A stretch of 7,310 nucleotides of DNA from M3007 sp046316495 (GCA_046316495.1 JBKDAM010000114.1:1-7310); one strand, 5' to 3'; numbered from the stretch's first letter, positions 1 through 6,916 are shown. Numbers and translations are program-made. Notes: generated by a model from the sequence alone, not told the origin.

Positions 1-102
1 GTACAGGACCTTGTACAATGGATAAATAGCCATTAATTTGCAGCCGTTACCTTAATTACGGTTCATTTCTTTGCATAAAGAATTCAACACCGATCAAACG
101 AA

Positions 103-729
103 ATGCCCTTCAGCAGCCTTATTGACTTTCTCGGAACGTTCGCGTTTGCCATTAGTGGGATCCGACTTGCCTCTGGCAAACAAATCGATTGGTTCGGAGC
201 CTACATCATTGGATTGGTTACAGCTATTGGAGGCGGCACATTAAGGGACTTACTGCTGGACGTAACGCCCTTTTGGATGCTCGATCCAAACTATTTTATT
301 GCTACTGGATGGGCCTTGCTCGCTACCCTACTCTTCAAAGAGCAACTGCTTCGATGGGGAAATACCTTGTTTTTATTCGACACCATCGGACTGGGTTTAT
401 TCACCATCGTCGGAATTACAAAAAGCCTGGAAGCGGGCTTGCCATTTTGGGTTTGTGTAGTAATGGGAACGATTACCGGAAGTTTGGGAGGCGTGATACG
501 GGACGTTTTGTTGAACGAGGTGCCGCTTCTATTTCGAAAAGATATTTACGCGCTCGCCTGTGTGGCTGGAGGAGCTGTTTATTTTGGTTGTGCTGCCCTG
601 CAGTTGCCAAAGGAGATGACCGAAAGCGCTGCTGCTGCTGTTGTTATTTTATCGAGATGGTTAGCCGTGCAGTTCCACATCCATTTACCCCAATTACCTT
701 CGATCGAGCAAAACCCCGGGGAAGACTAA
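103..729 (+). CDS. TRIC/UPF0126-type (YicG/YadS-like) seven-helix membrane protein, putative cation channel
   Basis: The 208-residue product is an inner-membrane protein of the bacterial trimeric intracellular cation (TRIC) channel family, formerly UPF0126. It shows the family's internal duplication: DFLGTFAFAISG (residues 8-19) leads into GGGTLRD (43-49), and FDTIGLGLFTIVG (92-104) leads into GGVIRD (129-134). Each half is a three-helix bundle, and a seventh hydrophobic helix lies near residues 175-190. The glycine-rich kinks followed by Arg-Asp are the conserved pore and lipid-binding motifs of the family. Length matches E. coli YicG and YadS (about 205 residues). The ATG at 103 starts directly at the conserved first helix. 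No good Shine-Dalgarno is visible, which is normal for Bacteroidota. The ygiD-like gene follows after 114 bases with its own possible promoter, so an operon is not required. The family assignment is firm; the ion carried and the physiological role are not known from sequence. Confidence 0.93.
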   Translation: MPFSSLIDFLGTFAFAISGIRLASGKQIDWFGAYIIGLVTAIGGGTLRDLLLDVTPFWMLDPNYFIATGWALLATLLFKEQLLRWGNTLFLFDTIGLGLFTIVGITKSLEAGLPFWVCVVMGTITGSLGGVIRDVLLNEVPLLFRKDIYALACVAGGAVYFGCAALQLPKEMTESAAAAVVILSRWLAVQFHIHLPQLPSIEQNPGED

Positions 730-795
730 GAACTCCTTGCTTAAAAACAACACCGATTTTCCGAATTCTGATACCGTTGGAGCACCCTCCCTCCC

Positions 796-803
796 CAACT
801 TTG
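796..803 (+). promoter_or_regulatory. Possible -7 promoter box (CAACTTTG) for the ygiD-like gene
   Basis: CAACTTTG matches the Bacteroidota -7 consensus TAnnTTTG at all but the first base. A TTG at 777-779 lies 16 bases upstream and could be the -33 element. The box is about 40 bases before the ATG at 844, which would leave a short untranslated leader. This rests on a short degenerate motif only. Confidence 0.3.
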
Positions 804-843
804 TCACAGAATTCAACTAGTTCAATCCTGTAAAGCACCCATT

Positions 844-1725
844 ATGAATCGCAAAGATTTTTTAAAAACACTAGCAATTTTGCCAGCCATTGGAGCAACG
901 ATGAAAATTCAAGAATTAAGCAATATGACCCGTGATTTCGGCAATACCGCTAAAATGCCGGTTTTATTTCTGGGTCATGGAAGTCCAATGAATGCCATTG
1001 AAGAAAACGAATTTGTAACTGGATTTCGCAAGGTGGGCAAAGAAATTACTCGTCCGAGCGCAATTCTGGTCATTTCAGCGCACTGGGAAACTCCGGGTAC
1101 TTTTGTAACTGCCATGCAGCAACCCCGCACTATCCACGACTTTGGCGGATTCCCTAAAGCCCTGTTCGATGTGCAGTATCCCGCACCCGGAAGCCCGACA
1201 TTGGCCAAAGAAACCCAACAGCTCATTACCCACACCAAGGTGGAGTTAGATGAAAAATGGGGATTGGACCACGGTGCTTGGTCGGTCATCAAACACCTTT
1301 ACCCTGATGCAGATGTGCCGGTGATTCAAATGAGCTTGGACTACCGCCAATCCGCACAATGGCATTATGATTTGGCCAAGCAACTGGCTGCCCTGCGCCG
1401 TAAAGGCGTCCTTATTGTGGGAAGCGGTAATATGGTCCACAACCTCGGGAAAGTAGAATGGAGAAGACTGAGTGAAACCTTTGGTTATGACTGGGCCTTG
1501 GAAGCCTCTGAAAAAATGAAAAACAGCATTCGAACAGGCGATCATCAACCCCTAATTCAGTTTCGCTCACAAGGTAAAGCATTTGATCTGGCCATTCCCA
1601 CTCCAGAGCACTACCTTCCCTTGCTGTACACTTTGGCCCTACAGGAAAAAGGAGAAGAAGTTGCCTTGTTCAATGATTTAGCGGTAGCGGGCGCGTTAAC
1701 GATGACTTCGGTTAAAATTGGGTAG
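844..1725 (+). CDS. ygiD: YgiD-type 4,5-DOPA/catechol extradiol dioxygenase (LigB superfamily)
   Basis: The 293-residue protein belongs to the class III extradiol ring-cleavage dioxygenases, YgiD/DODA branch. Characterised members open the ring of L-DOPA-like catechols. Visible motifs, in order, are GHGSP (44-48), SAHWE (78-82), HDFGGFP (98-104), DHG (142-144), GSGNMVHNL (193-201) and PTPEHYLPL (252-260). By comparison with E. coli YgiD, H45, H80 and H199 would bind the metal and H256 would be the catalytic or fourth active-site histidine. Relative to E. coli there is a leader of about 37 residues: MNRKDFLKTLAILPAIGATM resembles a weak Tat or Sec signal (NRKDFLK, then a short hydrophobic stretch), though the twin arginine is Arg-Lys. 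A start at M38, just before PVLFLGHGSP, would give the short cytosolic form. ATG 844 is preferred because the extra residues stay in frame and read like a leader. The true substrate is unknown. Confidence 0.93.
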   Translation: MNRKDFLKTLAILPAIGATMKIQELSNMTRDFGNTAKMPVLFLGHGSPMNAIEENEFVTGFRKVGKEITRPSAILVISAHWETPGTFVTAMQQPRTIHDFGGFPKALFDVQYPAPGSPTLAKETQQLITHTKVELDEKWGLDHGAWSVIKHLYPDADVPVIQMSLDYRQSAQWHYDLAKQLAALRRKGVLIVGSGNMVHNLGKVEWRRLSETFGYDWALEASEKMKNSIRTGDHQPLIQFRSQGKAFDLAIPTPEHYLPLLYTLALQEKGEEVALFNDLAVAGALTMTSVKIG

Positions 1726-1767
1726 GATTTAAGAGTTTACCCTAATGTTTCCCATTGTTAAACTTTT

Positions 1768-1775
1768 TTCTTTTG
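1768..1775 (+). promoter_or_regulatory. Possible -7 promoter box (TTCTTTTG) for the monooxygenase gene
   Basis: TTCTTTTG differs from TAnnTTTG only at the second base and lies 27 bases before the ATG at 1803. No TTG occurs at the right distance for a -33 element; the one at 1755-1757 is only 10 bases away. If real, it excludes the upstream TTG (1755) as a translation start. The nearby AGGAG (1777-1781) is 21 bases from the ATG, too far to be a normal ribosome-binding site. Confidence 0.25.
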
Positions 1776-1802
1776 CAGGAGTCTAACTCAAAAAACACTG
1801 TT

Positions 1803-3362
1803 ATGTTAGTTAGACGACTACTTTTTTTAACTGTTATCATTCATTATTGCTCCTTCAGCACTTGGGCCCATAATCCAACTTGGACCGATGGAATAGCTTG
1901 TATTATCTATTCTCACTGTACTGGCTGCCATAACCAAAATGGGATTGCTCCATTTTCATTGGTTAGTTATGAGGAGGTGTATGAAAATCGGTTTTCAATC
2001 GCGGCATCGATACAAGCGCTGAGTATGCCCCCTTTTCCTGCAAGCCAAGAAAGGACCAAATTTGCCCATTCGAACACCCTAAGCGATCATGAAATTAATG
2101 AAATAGTAGATTGGGTGAATAATTTTGCTCCCTATGGGGATGTCAGCAATTCTCCCACCCCACCCACCTACTCTACTGGGTATCAACTGCAGTCTCCTGA
2201 TTTTATTGGACAAATTCCTGCATACACGATTACTTCCGGAAATGATGTGTACCGTATGTTCGTCATTCCGGTTAACAACTCTACTCAACGAACTATACAG
2301 AGCATTGAGGTGTATCCGGGTAATCGCAATATCGTTCACCATGCTTTGGTATTTCAAGATACATCCACTACCCCGTTGCAATTGGATCAGGCAGATCCTC
2401 TACCCGGTTACGATGCTTTTGGTGGTACAGGATCACCAACATCCAAGTTAATAACTGCGTATACCCCAGGTCAAAGCGCCTTCCATTTTGCTCCAGGATT
2501 TGGGGCTATATTATTACCTAATTCTTATTTGGTGGTTCAAATGCACTATCCGGGTGGAGTAGCCGGAGAAGTAGATAGTACTCAGGTGCGCTTAAAGTTT
2601 GGACCAGCTAATTTAAGAAATGTAAGCACCGTTGCGGCCTTGAACCACAATACCAGTCTTATTAATGGACCGCTCTTTATCCCAGCCAACACGGTAAAAA
2701 CCTTTTACAGCCAAGTAAATAACAACATTAATCGTACACTAACAGGAATAATGCCACACATGCATCTAATTGGAAGGTCAATTAAGGCTTTTTGTGTGAC
2801 TCCAACAAATGATACACTTCATTTGATCGATATTCCAGAATGGGATTTTCATTGGCAGTATTTCTACCAGTTTCAGAAGCCCATTTTATTACCTGCAGGT
2901 AGCGTACTATACGGTCAAGCTACCTACGATAACACTATCAACAATCCTAACAATCCTAATAATCCGCCCAAAGATGTTTCAAGAGGAGAAGGGACAGAAG
3001 ATGAAATGTTCTTAATTTACATGAATCTTTCGTCTTTTTTGCCAACTGATACTAGCATAATCATTGACACATCAAGTCACTTTTCGCATAACTCCTCTTG
3101 TTTTTCTACATCCAACCTTTCGGAATCACCTACTGTGGAGGTATCAGCATTTCCAAATCCGGTTACGAGCGAACTGATCATCAAAGGTTTGGATCAATTT
3201 TATTCGGTAACGCTTTATGACAATAAGGGAAAGGTAGTTTTACATAAAGCATGCACAGTGGCTGAACCACTAAAGATGGACCACCTAGCTAATGGAATTT
3301 ATTATGTACAGATTATAACAGCATCCAAACAAGTGTACTATAAAAAGGTGTTGAAGGAATAA
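1803..3362 (+). CDS. Secreted cytochrome c-PHM-like copper monooxygenase fusion with T9SS sorting tail
   Basis: The product is 519 residues from ATG 1803. The open frame extends to a TTG at 1755, but that adds 16 residues ahead of a normal signal peptide. Residues 1-22 are a Sec signal (basic LVRR, hydrophobic core, likely cleavage after STWA). Residues 24-110 form a cytochrome c-like domain with CTGCH (39-43) and a likely distal Met in SMPPFP (M75). Residues 130-410 resemble copper type II ascorbate-dependent monooxygenases (peptidylglycine alpha-hydroxylating, dopamine beta-hydroxylase fold). H179, H180 and H248 (VHHALVF, QMHYP) fit the CuH site; H319, H321 and M402 (MPHMHLIG, TEDEMF) fit CuM. 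Residues 446-519 are a T9SS type A sorting domain (FPNPV, GKVVL, LANGIYYVQI, KKVLKE). The protein should be exported across both membranes and act on the surface or outside, hydroxylating an unknown substrate with electrons passing through the heme. Domain calls are firm; substrate and electron donor are unknown. Confidence 0.9.
   Translation: MLVRRLLFLTVIIHYCSFSTWAHNPTWTDGIACIIYSHCTGCHNQNGIAPFSLVSYEEVYENRFSIAASIQALSMPPFPASQERTKFAHSNTLSDHEINEIVDWVNNFAPYGDVSNSPTPPTYSTGYQLQSPDFIGQIPAYTITSGNDVYRMFVIPVNNSTQRTIQSIEVYPGNRNIVHHALVFQDTSTTPLQLDQADPLPGYDAFGGTGSPTSKLITAYTPGQSAFHFAPGFGAILLPNSYLVVQMHYPGGVAGEVDSTQVRLKFGPANLRNVSTVAALNHNTSLINGPLFIPANTVKTFYSQVNNNINRTLTGIMPHMHLIGRSIKAFCVTPTNDTLHLIDIPEWDFHWQYFYQFQKPILLPAGSVLYGQATYDNTINNPNNPNNPPKDVSRGEGTEDEMFLIYMNLSSFLPTDTSIIIDTSSHFSHNSSCFSTSNLSESPTVEVSAFPNPVTSELIIKGLDQFYSVTLYDNKGKVVLHKACTVAEPLKMDHLANGIYYVQIITASKQVYYKKVLKE
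2940..2966 (+). repeat. Three tandem 9-base units encoding Asn-Asn-Pro
   Basis: AACAATCCT occurs twice in a row and is followed by AATAATCCG. The units encode three Asn-Asn-Pro triplets (residues 380-388) in a loop between the last beta strands of the monooxygenase module and the strand carrying the CuM methionine. Near-identical codon use suggests recent local duplication by slippage; unit number may vary between strains without touching the active site. Confidence 0.8.
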
Positions 3363-3413
3363 ATTACTTGAGTAATCCGCGAACACTTGATTTTAACTAA
3401 TTCGGCGGGCACA

Positions 3414-3445
3414 AGAAGGAGGTCCGATTATCCTGACCTCCTTTT
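3414..3445 (+). terminator. Rho-independent-like terminator after the monooxygenase gene
   Basis: AAGGAGGTC (3416-3424) pairs perfectly with GACCTCCTT (3435-3443) across a 10-base loop. One G-T and one A-T pair extend the stem to 11 bp. The right arm runs into TTTT (3442-3445), so the T run is short. It lies 52 bases after the stop at 3362. On the other strand the hairpin is followed only by a broken T run (TTCTTG), so rightward termination is the better reading, though it may also separate the converging DUF418 remnant. Confidence 0.7.
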
Positions 3446-3552
3446 CCCAACGAGTTTTCACTATTTTAATCCATTAATTAGGTTGATATACTTCCGAAAG
3501 ACCGGACTGGATTGGAGCCGTAAAGGAAATAAATCGCTGATGTTGAATAATT

Positions 3553-4232
3553 TTAGTCCGTTAATTTGCGCATCAATGACTCAAACACGCCGTTTGAATA
3601 CTTTCTCAACCAAATTTTAATAAAGTAAAAGCTGACAATAAAAAATCCAATACTGTAGATAACAATCAGCTCAGGTGAAACTGTTAATTTATCACTTGAT
3701 TGATTAATTCCTGCTGCCCTAATTATAGCTTCAAAAAATACTAATTCAATAAGAAGATGTGAAAGGTAGTGGGTCATGGTCATCTGTCCCATTTTTGCCA
3801 GACTCAAGACAATTGCAGTTTGTGGAAGTCTCTGGCCTAGGTATAAAAAGCCAGAGATCAGCATAAGATCAAAGCCCATTGTACTTATTATAAAGGGCAG
3901 AAATGGAGGTAGATAATCTGCATTCATGAAAAATAATAATTGCTCGTTCTGGCTGAATTGGTTTACCAGTGTTTGGACCGAGTTAATAAATAAAAACATC
4001 CCAAGACCTATCCCAAAAACCTTACTTAATAACTTATTGTTGTTCATTTCTACCCGACCTAGATACATTCCTACCATGAAAAAAGCCAACCAAGGGAAAA
4101 CAGGATTCCAACCGTTATAGAACAGGTTTCGAAAGAATCCAGTTAGGGTCCAAAAATCTACATATTCCAGCTTTTCAAAGTTCCAGCCTGTGCTGAAAGG
4201 TAACCACCAAGCGATTAAATGAAATAGTGAAG
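3553..4232 (-). pseudogene. DUF418-type membrane protein, 5' half missing
   Basis: The conserved C-terminal part of a DUF418 (YeiB-like) polytopic membrane protein reads without stops from about 4232 down to the TAA at 3553-3555, roughly 225 residues. Hallmarks are FYNGWNPVFPWLAFFMVGMY, then GRV, the helix containing KMGQMTMTHYLSHLLIE (compare GRMALTNYLLQT in E. coli YeiB), and the closing IWLRKYSNGVFESLMRKLT, which fits the family ending WLR-F-GP-E-L-R-LT. Intact members are about 380-400 residues, so the first 40-45 percent is gone. No ATG lies upstream of FYNGWNP in this frame; the first possible starts (TTG at 4089, ATG at 4077) fall inside a conserved segment. The frame runs into the edge of the IS3 remnant near 4233 and stops at 4267. 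The surviving part has no frameshift, so loss is probably fairly recent. Family function is unsettled (transport-related roles proposed). Confidence 0.8.
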
Positions 4233-4244
4233 TGGTCGACCACT
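4231..4244. repeat. 14-bp perfect palindrome at the DUF418/IS junction
   Basis: AGTGGTCGACCACT equals its own reverse complement. It sits exactly where DUF418-like coding stops making sense and insertion-sequence DNA begins. It continues into TGTTGGACAGAATTG, which resembles the inner part of an IS3-family terminal inverted repeat. The outer TGG at 4233 may be the end of the element. No matching repeat could be placed confidently at the opposite end. Confidence 0.6.
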
Positions 4245-4386
4245 GTTGGACAGAATTGAATAAATGTTAAGGAAAATATTGCCCTTCGAGAGGTCTCATT
4301 TCCGTGGTTAATTAACAGTGTTATGTCCATCCAACGGTTTATTAGGCAGCAGCAACAAACCGTAGGTCTTGACCTTTACTTCCTGG

Positions 4387-4779
4387 TTAACATGCGATAT
4401 TTTTACGGTGGTAGTTGCAGGGTTCTTCGATATCCTCACTTGGTGTTCTTTCCGGGGGGATAAAATACAAATTCGCTGATTTCTTATAGTCAAGGGATGA
4501 ATGTTTTCTACTGTGGTTGTAATAGTTTACCAACTTCCCAACGCTTTTATACAGCGCTCTGCTATTGTCGATTGGATCAACATGTTTAATTGCTTTAAAA
4601 AAAAACTCAACCCCAACATTATCAATCCCTCGACCTTTTGCATCCAAGGAAATTTGAACTCCTTCCATCGACCGAGTTGTTTTTACGGACTCCTCCGAGG
4701 TAAATTGACTCCCTTGACCAGCATTAATCATCATCGGTTTATCCTATTTCTTAACCGCCGATTTGATGAGCCGGACTAC
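4387..4779 (-). pseudogene. IS3 orfB remnant, C-terminal half of the integrase core
   Basis: The frame reads VVRLIKSAVKK (4747-4779), an in-frame TAG (4744-4746), then DKPMMINAGQGSQFTS and onward. This matches the second half of IS3-family OrfB, normally (H)SDxGSQFTS, SMDGKGRxxDNxxxE, YNxxRxHSSLxY. The second catalytic Asp of the DDE triad is replaced by Gly (NAGQGSQ instead of HSDQGSQ). The Glu is kept (DNVGVEFFF, codon at 4606-4608), and the C-terminal YYNHSRKHSSLDYKKSANLY is well preserved. The stop is at 4387-4389. The first catalytic Asp falls in the part of orfB deleted upstream, so the protein would be inactive even if expressed. Confidence 0.85.
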
Positions 4780-4942
4780 CCCAGCGCGCCTCCATGCTAT
4801 CTGTAGCTTTCATAACTGCATCATCCGACCTACTAACCTGTACTCTTTTAGAATACAATGTATACCGTGACACCCTGGCAGCACGACTTTGTTCCGGTAT
4901 ACTCAACTCGCGATTTTCAAGCCCAGACCATTGGCCACGTTC
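4751..4942 (-). pseudogene. IS3 orfB remnant, N-terminal segment
   Basis: This frame, different from that of the C-terminal piece, encodes WSGLENRELSIPEQSRAARV, then SRYTLYSKRVQVSRSDDAVM, then KATDSMEARWGSPAHQIGG and a TAA at 4751-4753. It aligns by eye with the start of IS3 OrfB proteins, where LSI-QC-LL-SRS-LYY is followed by LM-ID and P-YGSRR. The match breaks near 4765-4785, where the sequence jumps straight to the VVRLIKSAVKK segment of the other frame. Roughly 100-120 residues, including the first catalytic Asp, are therefore missing at that point. Confidence 0.75.
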
Positions 4943-5215
4943 CTAAACCGGTATCGTCTCAACTTTATTTTTAACCACTTATTTTCCACTTTCAGCTGGC
5001 CAAATTGACTGAACAATGCATCCGTAATTTCAGTTTTCGTTTAAGTATCCGTTCGCTTCGAGCCAAATGCAAAGGAGGCACTCGATAAAAATTCAAATTT
5101 CCGGCTGCTGATTTGGGCAAGGTTTAATTGGTATTATGGAGCCAAATCAGAGCGCTTCTCGCACTCCTATAATGCTTCCAATAGCCATCTGCGGAAAATG
5201 AAAGAATGAATTCAT
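4903..5215 (-). pseudogene. IS3 orfA remnant with in-frame stops
   Basis: In one frame the - strand encodes RRWLLEAL, a TAG (5167), ECEKRSDLAP, a TAA (5134), YQLNLAQISSRKFEFLSSAS and FAFGSKRTDT, a TAA (5041), then TKTEITDALFSQFGQLKVEN and KWLKIKLRR, ending at a TGA (4903). This follows the usual OrfA pattern: EFK-KVALEAL, LA-KYQ-HP-QIS-WKKEFL, FG, TKTEIE-LY-QIGQLKVENDWLKKK. The three internal stops stand where Lys/Gln/Glu codons are expected. An ATG at 5213-5215 could be the old start, but it needs a frameshift to reach the main frame. Intact OrfA binds the IS ends and supplies the N-terminus of the frameshifted transposase. Confidence 0.75.
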
Positions 5216-5262
5216 TGCCTTGATAATTTCTTAATAAAACCGGACAATTATCCCTTTACTTC

Positions 5263-6885
5263 TTAGCCATACATGTCCATTCGCAGTTTCTTGATTTTGT
5301 CGCTGTGCAGGTAGTCTCCGTACGACATGGACTGATCGATCAGACCATTGGGTGTAATTTCTACAATTCGATTGGCTACAGAATCCAGCAACTGATAGTC
5401 GTGGGAGGTAAAGATAATATTGCCCGTAAAGTCCTTCATCCCGGTATTTAATGCTGTGATGGATTCCAGGTCGAGGTGGTTGGTAGGCTCATCCAAAATC
5501 AGCAGGTTAGGGTTGGCAAGCATGATTTTGGACAACATGCAGCGCACCTTTTCTCCACCCGACAATACACTGGATTTTTTGAAAACCTCCTCTCCACTGA
5601 ACAGCATCCTGCCCAGGAAACCTCGGATGAACGCCTCGTCTTTCTCTTTGGAATATTGCCTCAACCAGTCAATTAGGTTTTGGTCCTGACTCCCGGTAAA
5701 GTACGCGCCATTGTCATTGGGAAGGTATTGGAACGAGATTGTTTGTCCGTAGTGAAATTCGCCTTCATAATGCTGCTCATCACCAGCCAGGATATCGAAC
5801 AGGGCAGATACTGCCAGGGCATTTCTGCTCAAGATGGCCACTTTATCGCCTTTATTCAGTCGGAGGAAAAGGTCCTTGAAGAGATATTCACCGACATTGT
5901 TTTTGGCACTCAGTTTTTGAATATCCAGGATCACATCACCGGGTTCGCGTTCGGGTCGGAAAGAGATGTAAGGATATTTTCGGCTAGAAGCCTGGATTTC
6001 CTCCAGGTTGAGTTTTTCGAGCGCTTTCTTACGGCTGGTTGCCTGTTTGGATTTGGAAGCATTGGCCGAAAAACGGGCAATGAACTCCAGCATTTCCTGC
6101 CGTTTTTGCTCTACTTTCTTATTTTTATCTGCCGTTTGCCGAGCCATAATTTGGCTGGTTTCATACCAGAACGTATAGTTGCCCGTGAACATCCGGATTT
6201 TACCAAAATCCACATCCACCACGTGGGTACACACCATGTCGAGGAAGTGGCGATCGTGCGATACTACAATCGCAATATTCTGGTAATCAGCCAAAAAATC
6301 GCAGAGCCAGTCGGTCGTTTCGGCATCTAGGTCATTGGTAGGCTCATCCATGAGCAAAATATCGGGGGAGCCGAACAGGGCCTGGGCCAATAGCACCTTC
6401 ACGCGGTCAGAACCCGTGAGGTCTGCCATAAGGGAATAGTGCAGGGATTCGGGTACACCTAAGTTGCTAAGCAGTTCTGCGGCATCGCTTTCTGCCATCC
6501 ATCCGTTCATTTCTGCAAATTCACTTTCCAGTTCTGCCGCCCGCATAGAGTCTTCTTCGGTGGCGTTTGGGTTGTCGTAAATGGCATTTTTTTCCGTCAT
6601 GATGTTATACAGTCGGGGGTAACCCATGATGACTGTATCCATTACCGGATATTCGTTGTAAGCGAAGTGGTTTTGCGAAAGAACTGCCATTCGTTCGCCC
6701 GGTGTGATCTCTATGCTACCCCTTGTACTTTCTATTGCACCTGATAGAATTTTTAGAAAGGTGGATTTTCCGGCACCGTTTGCTCCGATAACACCGTAGC
6801 AGTTGCCTTTTGTAAATTTCAGATTGACCTCATCAAAAAGCACTCGCTTTCCAAATTGTAGTCCGACGTTGTGAACTGTTAGCAC
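5263..6885 (-). CDS. ABC-F family ATPase, YbiT-like subgroup
   Basis: From GTG 6885 the protein has 540 residues and begins MLTVHNVGLQFGKRVLF, like YbiT-type ABC-F proteins. It has two nucleotide-binding domains and no membrane segments; such proteins act on the ribosome. NBD1 has Walker A GANGAGKST (34-42), the degenerate signature DLTGSDRVKVLLAQ, Walker B LLMDEPTN (D180, E181) and SHD (209-211). A basic, partly coiled-coil interdomain linker with RFSANASKSKQATSRKKALE lies near 249-292; in this class it reaches toward the ribosomal P-site tRNA. NBD2 has signature LSGGEK (441-446), Walker B LLILDEPTN (D465, E466) and SHD (494-496), but its Walker A is degenerate (ILSRNALAVSALF, Lys replaced by Val). 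Extending to ATG 6987 adds 34 residues with no family match, and the promoter box lies inside that extension, so 6885 is preferred. Whether it is housekeeping or antibiotic-protective cannot be told, but similarity is to the housekeeping YbiT type. Confidence 0.92.
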   Translation of the reverse strand: MLTVHNVGLQFGKRVLFDEVNLKFTKGNCYGVIGANGAGKSTFLKILSGAIESTRGSIEITPGERMAVLSQNHFAYNEYPVMDTVIMGYPRLYNIMTEKNAIYDNPNATEEDSMRAAELESEFAEMNGWMAESDAAELLSNLGVPESLHYSLMADLTGSDRVKVLLAQALFGSPDILLMDEPTNDLDAETTDWLCDFLADYQNIAIVVSHDRHFLDMVCTHVVDVDFGKIRMFTGNYTFWYETSQIMARQTADKNKKVEQKRQEMLEFIARFSANASKSKQATSRKKALEKLNLEEIQASSRKYPYISFRPEREPGDVILDIQKLSAKNNVGEYLFKDLFLRLNKGDKVAILSRNALAVSALFDILAGDEQHYEGEFHYGQTISFQYLPNDNGAYFTGSQDQNLIDWLRQYSKEKDEAFIRGFLGRMLFSGEEVFKKSSVLSGGEKVRCMLSKIMLANPNLLILDEPTNHLDLESITALNTGMKDFTGNIIFTSHDYQLLDSVANRIVEITPNGLIDQSMSYGDYLHSDKIKKLRMDMYG

Positions 6886-6916
6886 CTTATTTGTAATGAA
6901 TATATGAAAAGAGCCG

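Larger units (their letters stand above)
4233..5250 (-). mobile_element. Degenerate IS3-family insertion sequence
   Basis: On the - strand this stretch carries, in the correct IS3 order, an orfA remnant (helix-turn-helix protein and leucine-rich coiled coil) and two pieces of orfB (the DDE transposase). The orfB N-terminal signature (LSIPEQSRAARVSRYTLYSK) and the orfA ending (LFSQFGQLKVENKWLK) point to the IS3 subgroup whose orfB starts with LSIRRQC-like sequence. The element is about 1.0 kb where intact relatives are about 1.2-1.3 kb; most of the difference is an internal orfB deletion. Ends are approximate: the DUF418-side end is set by loss of DUF418 homology and the palindrome at 4231-4244; the other end lies between the orfA remnant and the ABC-F stop codon at 5263. 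It cannot encode active transposase. The - strand orientation matches both neighbours. Confidence 0.85.

Noticed and set aside
1..16. GTACAGGACCTTGTAC imperfect inverted repeat at the window start
   Set aside because: The stem is short (5 bp plus a G-T and a G-C pair) with a two-base loop and no T run; no upstream gene is visible to which it could belong.
66..73. TTTCTTTG as a -7 box for the TRIC-type gene
   Set aside because: The second base is wrong and the nearest TTTG (37-40) is 25 bases away, outside the usual spacing, so support is too thin to list.
189..833. 214-codon + strand open frame overlapping the TRIC-type gene
   Set aside because: It is an out-of-frame shadow of the TRIC gene with a low-complexity Cys run from the GCTGCTGCT codons and no family resemblance.
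3387..3620. 77-codon + strand open frame after the monooxygenase gene
   Set aside because: It spans the terminator hairpin, overlaps the 3' end of the DUF418 remnant on the other strand, and its product has no recognisable family features.
5241..5262. Left terminal inverted repeat of the IS3 remnant
   Set aside because: TTGTCCGG on the - strand vaguely resembles the TTGGACAG end at 4246-4253, but fewer than half the positions align, so the boundary is left approximate.
5680..6330. 216-codon + strand open frame opposite the ABC-F gene
   Set aside because: It lies wholly antisense to strongly conserved ABC-F motifs and is explained by codon bias of the real gene.
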